A stretch of 64,000 bases of DNA from Pseudomonas sp. ATCC 13867. Its GTDB lineage: Bacteria; Pseudomonadota; Gammaproteobacteria; Pseudomonadales; Pseudomonadaceae. The translations under genes and the position numbers were made by a program. Where the stretch lies: the NCBI RefSeq assembly GCF_000349845.1, contig NC_020829.1, positions 5,632,308 through 5,696,307 on the forward strand, written 5' to 3'. A model generated the notes under the pieces. That model saw only the letters and a program-made list of their open reading frames with translations, searched no databases and was not told where the DNA came from. How positions within the stretch are numbered: the stretch's first letter is position 1; each line of letters begins with the position of its first letter. Shown piece by piece: positions 47,298 to 60,930 of the stretch.

Positions 47298-47723
47298 TCA
47301 GCCGCCGAACTTCTTGCGAACCTGCTGGACCGTGCGCAGTTGCGCTGCGGCTTCGGCCAGGCGGGCTGCGGCGGAGCTGTAGTCGAACTCGGCACCTTTG
47401 CTGTGCAGAGCCTTCTCAGCTTCCTTCAGTGCGGTCTGGGCAGCCGCTTCGTCGAGGTCGCCGGCGCGAATCACGGTGTCGGCGAGAACCTTTACCATGC
47501 TCGGCTGCACTTCGAGGAAGCCGCCGGAGATGTAGTACACCTCCTGCTCGCCACCCTGCTTCACCAGGCGGATCGGACCCGGCTTGAGCTCGGTGATCAG
47601 CGGCGCGTGGCCCGGAGCGATACCCAGATCACCCAGGGAGCCGTGCGCAACGACCAGCTCGACCAGACCGGAGAAGATCTCCGCTTCGGCGCTGACGATG
47701 TCGCAGTGGACTGTAATAGCCAT
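47298..47723 (-). CDS. atpC: ATP synthase F1 epsilon subunit
   Basis: A 141-residue subunit: an N-terminal beta-sandwich ([33 protein letters not shown]) and a C-terminal pair of helices ([13 protein letters not shown] and [20 protein letters not shown]) that can inhibit rotation. It belongs to the central stalk with gamma. Last gene of the operon, it is separated from atpD by an unusually long 182-base gap containing an inverted repeat. A terminator follows. Confidence 0.97.
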   Translation of the reverse strand: MAITVHCDIVSAEAEIFSGLVELVVAHGSLGDLGIAPGHAPLITELKPGPIRLVKQGGEQEVYYISGGFLEVQPSMVKVLADTVIRAGDLDEAAAQTALKEAEKALHSKGAEFDYSSAAARLAEAAAQLRTVQQVRKKFGG

Positions 47724-47766
47724 ACCCTTGCCTCACGTAATAGGCTGCCGATGAACTGCTGCGCCA

Positions 47767-47899
47767 GACCAGGCGGCGTTGGAATCGATCTCAGAATGCT
47801 CGTTTACCAACGTAAACTACGCTTCTTCGATCGATTCCGCCTTGCCTGGCCGTCACTCGCGACGCTCCTCGACGGCCTTGGCGCGCCCGTTGCCGGGCG
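47767..47899. repeat. Inverted repeat in the atpD-atpC gap
   Basis: CCAGGCGGCGTTGGAATCGATC and its near-complement on the right (GATCGATTCCGCCTTGCCTGG) are joined by GTTTACCAACGTAAAC, giving arms of nearly 40 bases. A second small GCGCCCG-TTGC-CGGGCGC hairpin follows near the atpD stop. The element looks like a dispersed Pseudomonas repeat that became lodged inside the operon. Confidence 0.65.
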
Positions 47900-47905
47900 C
47901 ACGGA

Positions 47906-49312
<1,407 letters not shown>

Positions 49313-50173
49313 TTACACCGCGGCAGCGCCGCCGACGATTTCCGAGATTTCCTGGGTGATCGCCGCCTGACGCGCCTTGTTGTAGACCAGCTGGAGTTCG
49401 CTGATCAGATCACCGGCGTTGTCGGTAGCGTTCTTCATTGCAATCATCCGGGCCGCCTGCTCACAGGCGTTGTTCTCAACCACCGCCTGATACACCTGGG
49501 ATTCCACGTAGCGCACCAGCAGGCCATCGAGAAGGGCCTTGGCGTCGGGCTCGTAGAGGTAGTCCCAGTGGTGTTTCAGGTCTGCGTTGTCCTCGGCCAC
49601 CAGCGGAATCATCTGCTCCACGGTCGGCTTCTGGGTCATGGTGTTGACGAACTTGTTGGAAACCACGTACAGGCGATCGATACGCCCTTCCAGGTAGGCA
49701 TCCAGCATGACCTTGACGCTGCCGATCAGATCGTTGATCGACGGCTCTTCGCCCAGGTGACTGATGGCTGCAACCACGTTGCCGCCATAGTTCTTGAAGA
49801 AGGATGCGCCCTTGGCACCGATCACGCAGAGGTCGATCTCCGCGCCACGATCGCGCTGGGCTGCCATGTCCTTGACGAGCGCCTTGAACAGGTTGATGTT
49901 CAGGCCGCCGGCCAGACCACGGTCGGAGCTCACCACGATGTAGCCGACGCGCTTGACTTCACGCTCGACCATGAACGGATGACGGTACTCGGGGTTGGCG
50001 TTGGCCAGATGGCCGATCACCTGGCGAATGCGCTCCGCGTAGGGACGGCCGGCCGCCATGCGCAGTTGTGCCTTGCGCATTTTGCTCACCGCCACCTTTT
50101 CCATGGCATTGGTGATTTTTTGCGTGCTTTTGATGCTCGCAATCTTGCTGCGAATCTCTTTTGCGCCTGCCAT
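49313..50173 (-). CDS. atpG: ATP synthase F1 gamma subunit
   Basis: A 286-residue central shaft subunit. The N-terminal coiled-coil helix [34 protein letters not shown] and the C-terminal helix [28 protein letters not shown] pair to form the rotor axle, with the signature [11 protein letters not shown] at the end. Complete and normal in length; the fourth from last gene of the atp operon. Confidence 0.98.
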   Translation of the reverse strand: MAGAKEIRSKIASIKSTQKITNAMEKVAVSKMRKAQLRMAAGRPYAERIRQVIGHLANANPEYRHPFMVEREVKRVGYIVVSSDRGLAGGLNINLFKALVKDMAAQRDRGAEIDLCVIGAKGASFFKNYGGNVVAAISHLGEEPSINDLIGSVKVMLDAYLEGRIDRLYVVSNKFVNTMTQKPTVEQMIPLVAEDNADLKHHWDYLYEPDAKALLDGLLVRYVESQVYQAVVENNACEQAARMIAMKNATDNAGDLISELQLVYNKARQAAITQEISEIVGGAAAV

Positions 50174-50225
50174 TTCACACCTATCGGGTTAGCAGGCGGG
50201 GGTCGTTACCGACCCCCGCTGCGGC

Positions 50226-51770
<1,545 letters not shown>

Positions 51771-51788
51771 GCCGCTGCCCCTTCAAAC

Positions 51789-52325
51789 TCAAGATTTCAA
51801 CGCTTCGGCCAGTTTCGCGAGCTTGCCGCGCACCGAGCCATCGATTACCAAGTCACCGGCGCGGATCACCACGCCGCCGATCAGGCTCGCGTCTTCCGAC
51901 GCATGAAGTCGCACTTCGCGACTGAGCCGGGCGCTGAGAGCCTTGGCGAGTTTGTCCTGCTGTTCCTGGTCCAGGACGAAGGCACTGGTGACCTCGACCT
52001 CGACCAGCTTTTCCTGCTCGGCCTTGAGTTGCTCGAACATCACGAAGATGGTCGGCAGCAGGTCGAGCCGCTTGTTTTCAGCCACAGTCCGGACGAAGTT
52101 CTGGGCCGGAGCATTGAGCTTGTCGCCACACACGTCGATCAGCGCGTCAGCCTTGGCTGCCGCGGTCAGCTGGGGCTCCTTGAGCAGCTGGCGCACGGTG
52201 TCGTCCCGCGACACTGCAGCCAGCACACCCAGAGCAGCGGACCAGTCGGCCAGTTGCTGATGAGCCTGGGCGTACTCGAAAGCCGCCTTCGCGTATGGAC
52301 GAGCCAATGTGGTCAGTTCTGCCAT
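51789..52325 (-). CDS. atpH: ATP synthase F1 delta subunit
   Basis: A 178-residue OSCP/delta subunit, with the helical N-terminal bundle ([20 protein letters not shown]) and the C-terminal part ([25 protein letters not shown] equivalent) typical of the family. It connects the peripheral stalk (b) to the top of alpha. It follows atpF after 12 bases. Confidence 0.97.
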   Translation of the reverse strand: MAELTTLARPYAKAAFEYAQAHQQLADWSAALGVLAAVSRDDTVRQLLKEPQLTAAAKADALIDVCGDKLNAPAQNFVRTVAENKRLDLLPTIFVMFEQLKAEQEKLVEVEVTSAFVLDQEQQDKLAKALSARLSREVRLHASEDASLIGGVVIRAGDLVIDGSVRGKLAKLAEALKS

Positions 52326-52337
52326 ATCGCCCTCTGC

Positions 52338-52808
52338 TTAGATCTCGGCGGCCAGTTGATCAACCAGCTGCTTTTGCGCGTTGGCATCGATCGAAGCACC
52401 CAGGATCTTCTCGGCGCCGGAGACAGCCAGGGCACCCACTTGGGCACGCAGGGCGTCCTTGACGCTGTTGAGTTCCTGCTCGATCTGAGCCTTGGCCTGG
52501 GTAATCATGCGATCACCTTCGGCACGGGCCTGATCACGGGCTTCGTCAACGATCTGGTTAGCGCTCTTCTTCGCCTGCTCGATGATTTCGGCTGCCTGAG
52601 CCTTGGCTTCGCGCAGTTGCTGACCCGCTTTCTCGTGGGCCAGTTCCAGGTCACGAGCCGCGCGGTTGGCAGCGTCCAGGCCGTCGGCGATCTTCTTCTG
52701 ACGCTCGTGCAGAGCCGCGATGACCGGCGGCCATACGAACTTCATGCAGAAGATGACGAAGATGGCGAACGCGATGGCCTGGCCGATCAGAGTTGCATTA
52801 ATGTTCAC
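52338..52808 (-). CDS. atpF: ATP synthase F0 b subunit
   Basis: A 156-residue peripheral stalk subunit: a single N-terminal membrane helix ([20 protein letters not shown]) with FVWPPV after it, then a long charged coiled-coil ([20 protein letters not shown]). Length equals the normal bacterial b. It sits 52 bases downstream of atpE. Confidence 0.97.
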   Translation of the reverse strand: MNINATLIGQAIAFAIFVIFCMKFVWPPVIAALHERQKKIADGLDAANRAARDLELAHEKAGQQLREAKAQAAEIIEQAKKSANQIVDEARDQARAEGDRMITQAKAQIEQELNSVKDALRAQVGALAVSGAEKILGASIDANAQKQLVDQLAAEI

Positions 52809-52860
52809 GCCAATACCTCGCTCGTTCGTTGTTCAGTCACAGATTTCCGCACTGCGGAAA

Positions 52861-53181
<321 letters not shown>

Positions 53182-53184
53182 TCA

Positions 53185-53207
53185 CCCCCTCCCACCAGGA
53201 GAGGGGG
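53185..53207. repeat. C-rich/G-rich hairpin between atpB and atpE
   Basis: CCCCCTC (53185-53191) and GAGGGGG (53201-53207) form a 7-bp stem in the 107-base atpB-atpE gap. It may help the high translation of atpE relative to atpB, or simply be a dispersed repeat like those near cdhA and cdhR. Confidence 0.5.
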
Positions 53208-53225
53208 CGTACAGAATCTTTTGGA

Positions 53226-54519
<1,294 letters not shown>

Positions 54520-54595
54520 CTGTCTCACAGTCCTCTGGCGTCGGCTTCGCAAATCAACAACTTGGCATACTTTGTGCCGACAAAATTGCGCGCAG

Positions 54596-54624
54596 AGTAT
54601 AGGGGGCGCGGCATACCCGTTCAA
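54596..54624 (-). promoter_or_regulatory. Sigma-70 promoter of the atp operon
   Basis: TTGAAC (54619-54624), a 17-base spacer and TATACT (54596-54601) read on the minus strand, placing the start about 70 bases before atpI. The position between parB and atpI fits. Confidence 0.7.
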
Positions 54625-54669
54625 CCGTCAGGTAGTGATTTCCGACGACCCCTACATGCTACGTTCGTA

Positions 54670-55542
54670 TCAGCGTATGTGGGCGAGAACACCCTGGAGT
54701 TCATCGAGGGAGTTGTAGCGGATCACCAACTGGCCCTTGCCCTTCTGTCCGTGGCGAATCTGCACCGGAGCGCCCAGGCGCTCGGCCAGGCGCTGTTCCA
54801 GACGGCTGATGTCCGGGTCGCTCTTGACCGGTTTGACAGGTTCCGTCGGGGCGTTGAGCCATTGGCGCACCAGGGCTTCGGTCTGGCGCACGGTGAGGCC
54901 GCGTGCGACAACATGTCGCGCACCCTCGACCTGCTGATTCTCGGGCAATCCGAGCAGGGCGCGGGCATGGCCCATTTCCAGGTCGCCGTGGGACAGCAGG
55001 GTCTTGATCTCGTCCGGCAGGGCGATCAGGCGCAGCAGGTTGGCCACGGTCACGCGGGATTTGCCCACGGCGTCGGCGACTTGCTGCTGGGTCAGCTGGA
55101 ACTCCTGCTGCAGCCGTTGCAGCGCGGCGGCTTCCTCGATGGGGTTGAGGTCCTCGCGCTGGATGTTCTCGATCAGCGCCATGGCGATGGCGGCTTCGTC
55201 CGGCACTTCGCGAACCATCGCCGGGATCTTGTCCAGGCCGGCCTGCTGGCTGGCACGCCAGCGGCGCTCGCCGGCGATGATCTCGTAGCGGCCCTTGTCG
55301 ATCGGGCGCACCACGATCGGTTGCATCACGCCCTGGGCCTTGATGGACTGGGCGAGTTCTTCCAGGGCCTGGGGATCCATGTCGCGGCGCGGCTGGTACT
55401 TGCCACGCTGGATCAGGTCCAGCGGCAGGTGCTGGAGTTCCTTGTCGTCGACCTGAACGGCTTCTTCCTGCAGGGTAGCGGCGCTGGAGCCACTGAGCAG
55501 GGCGTCCAGCCCGCGTCCGAGACCTCGTTTCTTGGCGGCCAT
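54670..55542 (-). CDS. parB: Chromosome-partitioning protein ParB (Spo0J)
   Basis: A 290-residue protein with the N-terminal ParA-interacting basic patch (MAAKKRGLGRGLDALL), the CTP-binding/ParB domain with YEIIAGERRWRA, and ENIQREDLNPIEEA, then a helix-turn-helix (TQQQVADAVGKSRVTVANLLRL) that binds parS, and a C-terminal dimer domain. It spreads from parS as a CTP-dependent clamp and recruits SMC. It is the last gene of the mnmG-rsmG-parA-parB run; no parS was found in the window. Confidence 0.97.
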   Translation of the reverse strand: MAAKKRGLGRGLDALLSGSSAATLQEEAVQVDDKELQHLPLDLIQRGKYQPRRDMDPQALEELAQSIKAQGVMQPIVVRPIDKGRYEIIAGERRWRASQQAGLDKIPAMVREVPDEAAIAMALIENIQREDLNPIEEAAALQRLQQEFQLTQQQVADAVGKSRVTVANLLRLIALPDEIKTLLSHGDLEMGHARALLGLPENQQVEGARHVVARGLTVRQTEALVRQWLNAPTEPVKPVKSDPDISRLEQRLAERLGAPVQIRHGQKGKGQLVIRYNSLDELQGVLAHIR

Positions 55543-55557
55543 GCGGGTTCCTTAATC

Positions 55558-56346
55558 TTAGGCGGGGGCGGTGGTGCGGGCGGCGCGCTGGCGACGCACC
55601 AGCTCGCCGGCCAGCGCCAGGTAGGCGAGGGCACCGCGGGATTGCTTGTCGTAGACCAGCGCCGGCATGCCGAAGCTGGGTGCCTCGGCCAGTCGCACGT
55701 TGCGCGGGATCACGGTGGTATAGAGCTTGTCGCCGAAGTGTTCCTGCAGTTGCGCGCTGACATCGTTGGTCAGGCTGATGCGCGGGTCGTACATGGTCCG
55801 CAGCAGGCCTTCGATCTTCAGCGCCGGGTTCAGCCGCTCGGCGATGCGCTGGATACTGTTCATCAGGTCGGTCAGACCTTCCAGCGCGTAGTACTCGCAC
55901 TGCATCGGAATGATCACGCCATCCGCGGCGGACAGGGCGTTGACGGTCAGCATCGACAGCGACGGCGGACAGTCGATGAGGATGTAATCGTAGTTCTCGC
56001 GGATCGGCGCCAGCGCCTGGCGCAGGCGATGCTCCTTCATGTCCATCTCCAGCAGTACCACTTCCGCAGCGGTGAGGTCGCGGTTGGCGGGCAGCAGCTG
56101 GTAGCCGCCGTGCTCGGAGAACTGCATGGCCTGGGCCAGATCGCATTCGCCGGTCAGCACGTCATAGATGGAATGCTCCAATGACAACTTATCCACACCG
56201 CTGCCGGTGGTGGCGTTGCCCTGTGGATCGAGGTCGAGCAGCAACACGCGGCGCTTGGTGGCTACCAGCGATGCGGCGAGGTTGATGCAGGTCGTGGTCT
56301 TGCCGACGCCGCCTTTCTGGTTGGCGATCGCGAATACCTTAGCCAT
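55558..56346 (-). CDS. parA: Chromosome-partitioning ATPase ParA (Soj)
   Basis: A 262-residue deviant Walker ATPase. Starting at 56346 (MAKVFAIANQKGGVGKTTT), which has GGGGA about 9 bases upstream, gives the expected KGGVGKTT P-loop near residue 10, with DLDPQGNAT and IDCPPSL downstream. It forms ATP-dependent dimers on the nucleoid and moves ParB-parS complexes. It is 15 bases upstream of parB. Confidence 0.97.
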   Translation of the reverse strand: MAKVFAIANQKGGVGKTTTCINLAASLVATKRRVLLLDLDPQGNATTGSGVDKLSLEHSIYDVLTGECDLAQAMQFSEHGGYQLLPANRDLTAAEVVLLEMDMKEHRLRQALAPIRENYDYILIDCPPSLSMLTVNALSAADGVIIPMQCEYYALEGLTDLMNSIQRIAERLNPALKIEGLLRTMYDPRISLTNDVSAQLQEHFGDKLYTTVIPRNVRLAEAPSFGMPALVYDKQSRGALAYLALAGELVRRQRAARTTAPA

Positions 56347-56364
56347 GGTTTTCCCCACTCCCCG

Positions 56365-57015
56365 TCATGCAATGCGGCGCAGTATCAGCAGATGGCGCTG
56401 GCCTTGGCAACCCGGCACCGCCAGAGCGTGTTCGGCTTCGACCCGGAAATCTTCCGGGAGTGCCGCGAGCTCGTCGCTGGGGTGTACGCCTTTCATGGCC
56501 AGCCAGTTGGTCTGGGTGTCGCCGAGGTGACGTGTCCAGTTGGTGAAGTCTTCGAGGCTGCTGAAAGCCCGGGAGACGATACCGTTGAACGGCTGCTCGG
56601 GCTGGAAGGCTTCCACCCGACTGTGGATAACCTGCAGGTTGTCGAGCTTGAGCTCCAGCTTCACCTGGGTGAGGAAGCGGGTCTTCTTGCCGTTGCTGTC
56701 CAGCAGGGTCAGGGATTTGCCGGGGAACAGGATGGCCAGCGGGATGCCGGGCATGCCGCCGCCGCTGCCTACGTCCAGCCAGCGCTCGCCGCCGGCCGCT
56801 TCGAACTGCGGAACGATGCTCAGGCTGTCGAGCAGGTGGCGGGAAACCATTTCATCCACATCGCGCACGGCAGTGAGGTTGTAGGCCTTGTTCCATTTGG
56901 CCAGCAGGGCCAGGTAATCCAGCAGGCGCTGCTGGGCGGCAGCGTCGATATCCAGGCCGAGCGTCTGGATGCCACGCGCGAGTTCGTCGGCATGGCGGGC
57001 AGTGACCAGGGACAT
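56365..57015 (-). CDS. rsmG: 16S rRNA (guanine-N7) methyltransferase RsmG (GidB)
   Basis: A 216-residue SAM-dependent methyltransferase. [16 protein letters not shown] is the SAM-binding loop and NLTAVRD the family start; RAFSSLEDF follows in the core. It methylates G527 of 16S rRNA; loss gives low-level streptomycin resistance. The ATG shares one base with the mnmG stop (TGATG), indicating translational coupling. Confidence 0.96.
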   Translation of the reverse strand: MSLVTARHADELARGIQTLGLDIDAAAQQRLLDYLALLAKWNKAYNLTAVRDVDEMVSRHLLDSLSIVPQFEAAGGERWLDVGSGGGMPGIPLAILFPGKSLTLLDSNGKKTRFLTQVKLELKLDNLQVIHSRVEAFQPEQPFNGIVSRAFSSLEDFTNWTRHLGDTQTNWLAMKGVHPSDELAALPEDFRVEAEHALAVPGCQGQRHLLILRRIA

Positions 57016-58910
57016 CAGGCGCTTTGCTCCAGTTGACGACCGGAGGAGCGCTTCTTCAGATGGATCAGCAGCAGGGAGATCGCCGCCGGCGTGACGCCGG
57101 GGATGCGCCCGGCCTGTCCCAGGGTTTGCGGACGGGCATTGCCCAGCTTCAGCTGGATCTCCTTGGAGAGACCGGAAATGGTCTGGTAATCGATATCCAC
57201 AGGCAACTGGGTGTCTTCGCTGGCACGCAGGCGAGCGATCTCTTCCTGCTGGCGGTCGATGTAGCCGGCGTACTTGGTGCGGATTTCCACTTGCTCGGCG
57301 ACCTGCGGATCTTCCGCGCCAGCACCGATCACTTCGGCCAGGCTGAGGTAGTCGATTTCCGGGCGGGCCAGCAGGTTCAGCAGGTTGTATTCATGGGCCA
57401 GCGGAGTACCGAAGCGCTCGGCGATGGCGTCGCCCTGGGGCGTGTTCGGGCGAACCCAGGTGCTCTTCAGGCGCTGTTCTTCACGCTCGATGCCTTCGCG
57501 TTTGGCTTCGAACACCGCCCAGCGGGCATCGTCGATCAGGCCCAGCTCGCGGCCCTTCTCGGTCAGGCGAAGGTCCGCGTTGTCTTCGCGCAGAATCAGC
57601 CGATATTCGGCGCGCGACGTGAACATGCGGTACGGCTCCTGGGTGCCGAGGGTAATCAGGTCGTCGACCAGCACGCCGATGTAGGCCTCGTCGCGGCGCG
57701 GGCACCAGTTGTCACGGCCTTGCGAGCGCAATGCGGCGTTGGTACCGGCGAGCAGGCCCTGGGCGCCGGCTTCTTCGTAGCCGGTGGTGCCGTTGATCTG
57801 GCCGGCGAAGAACAGGCCGCCGATGACCTTGGTCTCCAGGCTGTACTTCAGATCGCGCGGATCGAAGTAGTCGTACTCGATGGCGTAGCCGGGGCGAACG
57901 ATATGGGCGTTCTCCATGCCCCGAATGGAACGGACGATATCCAGCTGCACGTCGAAGGGCAGCGAAGTGGAGATGCCGTTCGGGTACAGCTCATGGGTGG
58001 TCAGGCCTTCCGGCTCGAGGAAGACCTGATGGCTGTCCTTGTCGGCGAAGCGATGGATCTTGTCTTCGATCGATGGGCAGTAGCGCGGGCCGACCCCTTC
58101 GATCACGCCGGAATACATCGGCGAGCGATCGAGGTTGGAGGCGATGATCTCGTGGGTCCGCGAGTTGGTATGGGTGATCCAGCAGCTGACCTGGCGCGGA
58201 TGCATTTCCTTGTTGCCCAGGAAGGACATCACCGGGATCGGCGTATCGCCGGGCTGCTCGGTCATCACGCTGAAATCGACACTGCGGCCGTCGATACGCG
58301 GCGGAGTACCGGTCTTCAGACGGCCGACACGCAGTGGCAGCTCGCGCAGGCGGCGCGCCAGGGCGATCGAGGGCGGATCACCGGCACGGCCACCGGAGTA
58401 GTTCTCCAGACCGATGTGGATAAGTCCGCCAAGGAAAGTGCCGGCGGTGAGGACGACGTTATCCGCATGGAATTTCAGACCCATCTGGGTCACGACGCCG
58501 CGCACCTGATCCTGTTCGACGATCAGGTCATCGCAGGCCTGCTGGAATATCCACAGGTTCGGCTGGTTCTCCAGGATCTCACGCACGGCGGCCTTGTAGA
58601 GAACGCGGTCAGCCTGGGCGCGAGTGGCACGGACTGCCGGGCCCTTGCGGCTGTTCAACACGCGGAACTGGATGCCGCCTTTATCGGTGGCCAGTGCCAT
58701 GGCACCGCCCAGCGCATCGATTTCCTTGACCAGATGGCTTTTGCCGATCCCACCGATGGCGGGGTTGCAGCTCATCTGGCCAAGGGTTTCCACATTGTGG
58801 GTGAGCAGCAGCGTCTTCACGCCCATGCGTGCGGCCGCGAGTGCGGCCTCAGTGCCGGCATGGCCGCCGCCGATCACGATCACGTCAAAACGGGAAGGGA
58901 AATCCACCAC
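57015..58910 (-). CDS. mnmG: tRNA uridine 5-carboxymethylaminomethyl enzyme MnmG (GidA)
   Basis: A 631-residue FAD enzyme. The N-terminal dinucleotide fold [17 protein letters not shown] and [24 protein letters not shown] and [12 protein letters not shown] are MnmG signatures; the C-terminal helical domain ends [12 protein letters not shown]. With MnmE it modifies wobble uridine in several tRNAs. It has a likely promoter at 58955-58983. Historically this gene adjoins the origin of replication in enterobacteria, and a DnaA-box-rich gap lies just upstream here. Confidence 0.97.
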   Translation of the reverse strand: MVDFPSRFDVIVIGGGHAGTEAALAAARMGVKTLLLTHNVETLGQMSCNPAIGGIGKSHLVKEIDALGGAMALATDKGGIQFRVLNSRKGPAVRATRAQADRVLYKAAVREILENQPNLWIFQQACDDLIVEQDQVRGVVTQMGLKFHADNVVLTAGTFLGGLIHIGLENYSGGRAGDPPSIALARRLRELPLRVGRLKTGTPPRIDGRSVDFSVMTEQPGDTPIPVMSFLGNKEMHPRQVSCWITHTNSRTHEIIASNLDRSPMYSGVIEGVGPRYCPSIEDKIHRFADKDSHQVFLEPEGLTTHELYPNGISTSLPFDVQLDIVRSIRGMENAHIVRPGYAIEYDYFDPRDLKYSLETKVIGGLFFAGQINGTTGYEEAGAQGLLAGTNAALRSQGRDNWCPRRDEAYIGVLVDDLITLGTQEPYRMFTSRAEYRLILREDNADLRLTEKGRELGLIDDARWAVFEAKREGIEREEQRLKSTWVRPNTPQGDAIAERFGTPLAHEYNLLNLLARPEIDYLSLAEVIGAGAEDPQVAEQVEIRTKYAGYIDRQQEEIARLRASEDTQLPVDIDYQTISGLSKEIQLKLGNARPQTLGQAGRIPGVTPAAISLLLIHLKKRSSGRQLEQSA

Positions 58911-58954
58911 GCACCTCGTGCCTGTCGATCAAGGAGAAATAGAGAGAGCCGGAC

Positions 58955-58983
58955 AGTATAGGGGTTAAGGGCTTTCGATTGAA
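58955..58983 (-). promoter_or_regulatory. Probable promoter of mnmG
   Basis: TTCAAT (58978-58983), 17 bases, TATACT (58955-58960) on the minus strand. The -10 is strong, the -35 weak. Confidence 0.5.
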
Positions 58984-59459
58984 GGCACCTGAACAAAAAA
59001 TAGCCAATCGGTACTGAAGGCTTCTATAGAAAATAAAAGAGAGGAACTTTTTTAAATCTTTTTAGAGCTTGTGTTTATGTATGGTGAAGCCGATTTCTGT
59101 GGATAACCATCTTGAGGCCATGTTCCATCAGTCTTTCACGGCATAACAACCCTGTGTCGATGCTGTCAGGCGACGGGGGATCTCCGGTTTCTAGCCTGTG
59201 GATTAAGCATCACGTTATCAACAGGTGGATTTATCCACGGCTTGAGAGGGGGGTTTTCAACGTAGCTGTACGTTAGTTTTCCACAGGGTTCGCGGATGCC
59301 TGTGAAATACATCTGGAATGCTTTGAAAGCTAGCAATGAAGGGGCTTGCCCGCATTTCATGGCTGTGGATAGCCGTTCTGGAAGAAAGTCATCGGGCAGG
59401 AGCAGTCGCGGCGACGGAATGAATCCGTCACCGGTGTCGAAAGTCTGTGCTGTGGATTA
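58984..59459. promoter_or_regulatory. DnaA-box cluster with AT-rich block between mnmG and mnmE (origin-like)
   Basis: An AT-rich stretch (about 58988-59085, runs of A, TTTTTTAAA, TTTTTAG) lies next to seven DnaA-box-like 9-mers: TGTGGATAA 59098 (perfect), TGTGGATTA 59198, TTATCAACA 59215, TTATCCACG 59231, TTTTCCACA 59277, TGTGGATAG 59364 and TGTGGATTA 59451. The last overlaps the mnmE stop. The layout resembles a bacterial unwinding element beside DnaA sites. It may be a second origin-like site, a DnaA-titration site or a DnaA-regulated promoter; sequence alone cannot tell. Confidence 0.6.
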
Positions 59460-60824
59460 CTTGCCGATGCAGAAACTGGAGAAGATGCGGCCCAGCAGAT
59501 CGTCAGGTGTGAAGGCTCCGGTGATTTCCCCCAGGGCCTGTTGAGCCTGGCGCAGGTCCTCAGCCAGCAGTTCGCCGGCGCCGCTCAGGGTGAGCTGGGC
59601 GCGACCGTGTTCGAGGCTGCTACCGGCCTGGCGCAGGGCTTCCAGATGGCGCCGACGGGCGCTGAAGCTGCTTTCCGCGGTCTGTTCGAAGCCCATGCAG
59701 GCTTTCAGGTGCTCGCGCAGCAGGTCCAGGCCATTGCCCGAGCGGGCGGACAGGGTGATGGTGACGTGGCCATCGGCGCTCTCCTCGAGGCCGATGCTCT
59801 CTGTGGATAAATCAGCCTTGTTACGGATCAGGGTCACGTGGGCGGGATCAGGCCGGCTGTCGAGGAACTCCGGCCAGAGTGCGAAGGGATCGCAGGCCTC
59901 GGGGGCGGTGGAGTCCACCACCAGTAGAACGCGATCTGCCTCGTTGATGGCCTTCAACGCGCGTTCCACACCGATTTTTTCCACATGGTCGTCGGTACTG
60001 CGCAGGCCGGCGGTATCGATGATGTGCAGCGGCATGCCGTCGATGTGGATATGTTCGCGCAATACATCGCGGGTGGTACCGGCGATATCGGTGACGATGG
60101 CCGCTTCACGGCCCGCCAGGGCGTTCAGCAGGCTCGATTTGCCGGCGTTGGGACGTCCGGCGATCACCACGCTCATGCCATCGCGCAGCAGCGCGCCCTG
60201 GCCGGCTTCGCGCAGCACGGTCGCCAGTTCGGCACGTACGCCATCCAGTTGCGAAAGAACGTGGCCGTCGGCGAGGAAGTCGATCTCTTCCTCGGGGAAG
60301 TCGATGGCTGCCTCGACGTACATGCGCAGCTGGATGAGTTGGTCGGTCAGGTGGTGTACGCGGCGCGAGAACTCGCCCTGCAGCGAACGCACGGCGTTGC
60401 GTGCAGCCTGGGCCGAACTGGCCTCGATCAGGTCGGCGATGGCCTCGGCCTGGGCCAGGTCGAGCTTGTCGTTGAGGAAGGCGCGTTCGCTGAACTCGCC
60501 AGGGCGGGCCTGGCGGGCGCCCAGTTCCAGGCAGCGCTGCAGGAGCATGTCCATTACCACCGGGCCGCCGTGGCCCTGCAGTTCCAGCACGTCTTCGCCG
60601 GTAAAAGAGTTCGGCCCAGGGAAGAACAGCAGCAGCCCTTCGTCGATGACATCGCCATCGTCTGCGTGGAACGGTCCGTAGTGGGCGTAGCGTGGCTGTG
60701 GTTCGCGGCCGCTCAGGGTGATGGCCATAGCACGGGCGCGGGGACCGGAGACGCGGACGATGCCGACCCCACCACGGCCCTGGGCGGTGGCGACGGCGGC
60801 GATGGTTTCACGGGCTGCATTCAT
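59457..60824 (-). CDS. mnmE: tRNA modification GTPase MnmE (TrmE)
   Basis: A 455-residue protein with the N-terminal formyl-THF-binding domain ([24 protein letters not shown]), a central G domain with [14 protein letters not shown] (P-loop), [14 protein letters not shown] and NKADL, and the C-terminal Cys motif FCIGK that ends the protein. It works with MnmG on wobble uridines. The 3' end meets the DnaA-box cluster. The gap to yidC upstream holds a terminator and a perfect DnaA box (60870-60878). Confidence 0.97.
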   Translation of the reverse strand: MNAARETIAAVATAQGRGGVGIVRVSGPRARAMAITLSGREPQPRYAHYGPFHADDGDVIDEGLLLFFPGPNSFTGEDVLELQGHGGPVVMDMLLQRCLELGARQARPGEFSERAFLNDKLDLAQAEAIADLIEASSAQAARNAVRSLQGEFSRRVHHLTDQLIQLRMYVEAAIDFPEEEIDFLADGHVLSQLDGVRAELATVLREAGQGALLRDGMSVVIAGRPNAGKSSLLNALAGREAAIVTDIAGTTRDVLREHIHIDGMPLHIIDTAGLRSTDDHVEKIGVERALKAINEADRVLLVVDSTAPEACDPFALWPEFLDSRPDPAHVTLIRNKADLSTESIGLEESADGHVTITLSARSGNGLDLLREHLKACMGFEQTAESSFSARRRHLEALRQAGSSLEHGRAQLTLSGAGELLAEDLRQAQQALGEITGAFTPDDLLGRIFSSFCIGK

Positions 60825-60883
60825 GTCGGCGGTCTCGCGGTTGTGTTCGTGGCTCGCGGGAAAGCAAAGTTATCCACATAGCA

Positions 60884-60906
60884 AAACGCCCCACGAGGGG
60901 GCGTCT
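60884..60906 (-). terminator. Terminator after yidC
   Basis: AACGCCCC (60885-60892) pairs with the GGGGCGTC complement (60897-60904); on the minus strand the stem is followed by TTTTGC. It ends the rpmH-rnpA-yidD-yidC transcript. Confidence 0.8.
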
Positions 60907-60930
60907 TGTCGATCGTCTACGGTCGCGGTA

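Noticed and set aside
57024..58961. Plus-strand 645-codon frame
   Set aside because: Shadow of mnmG.
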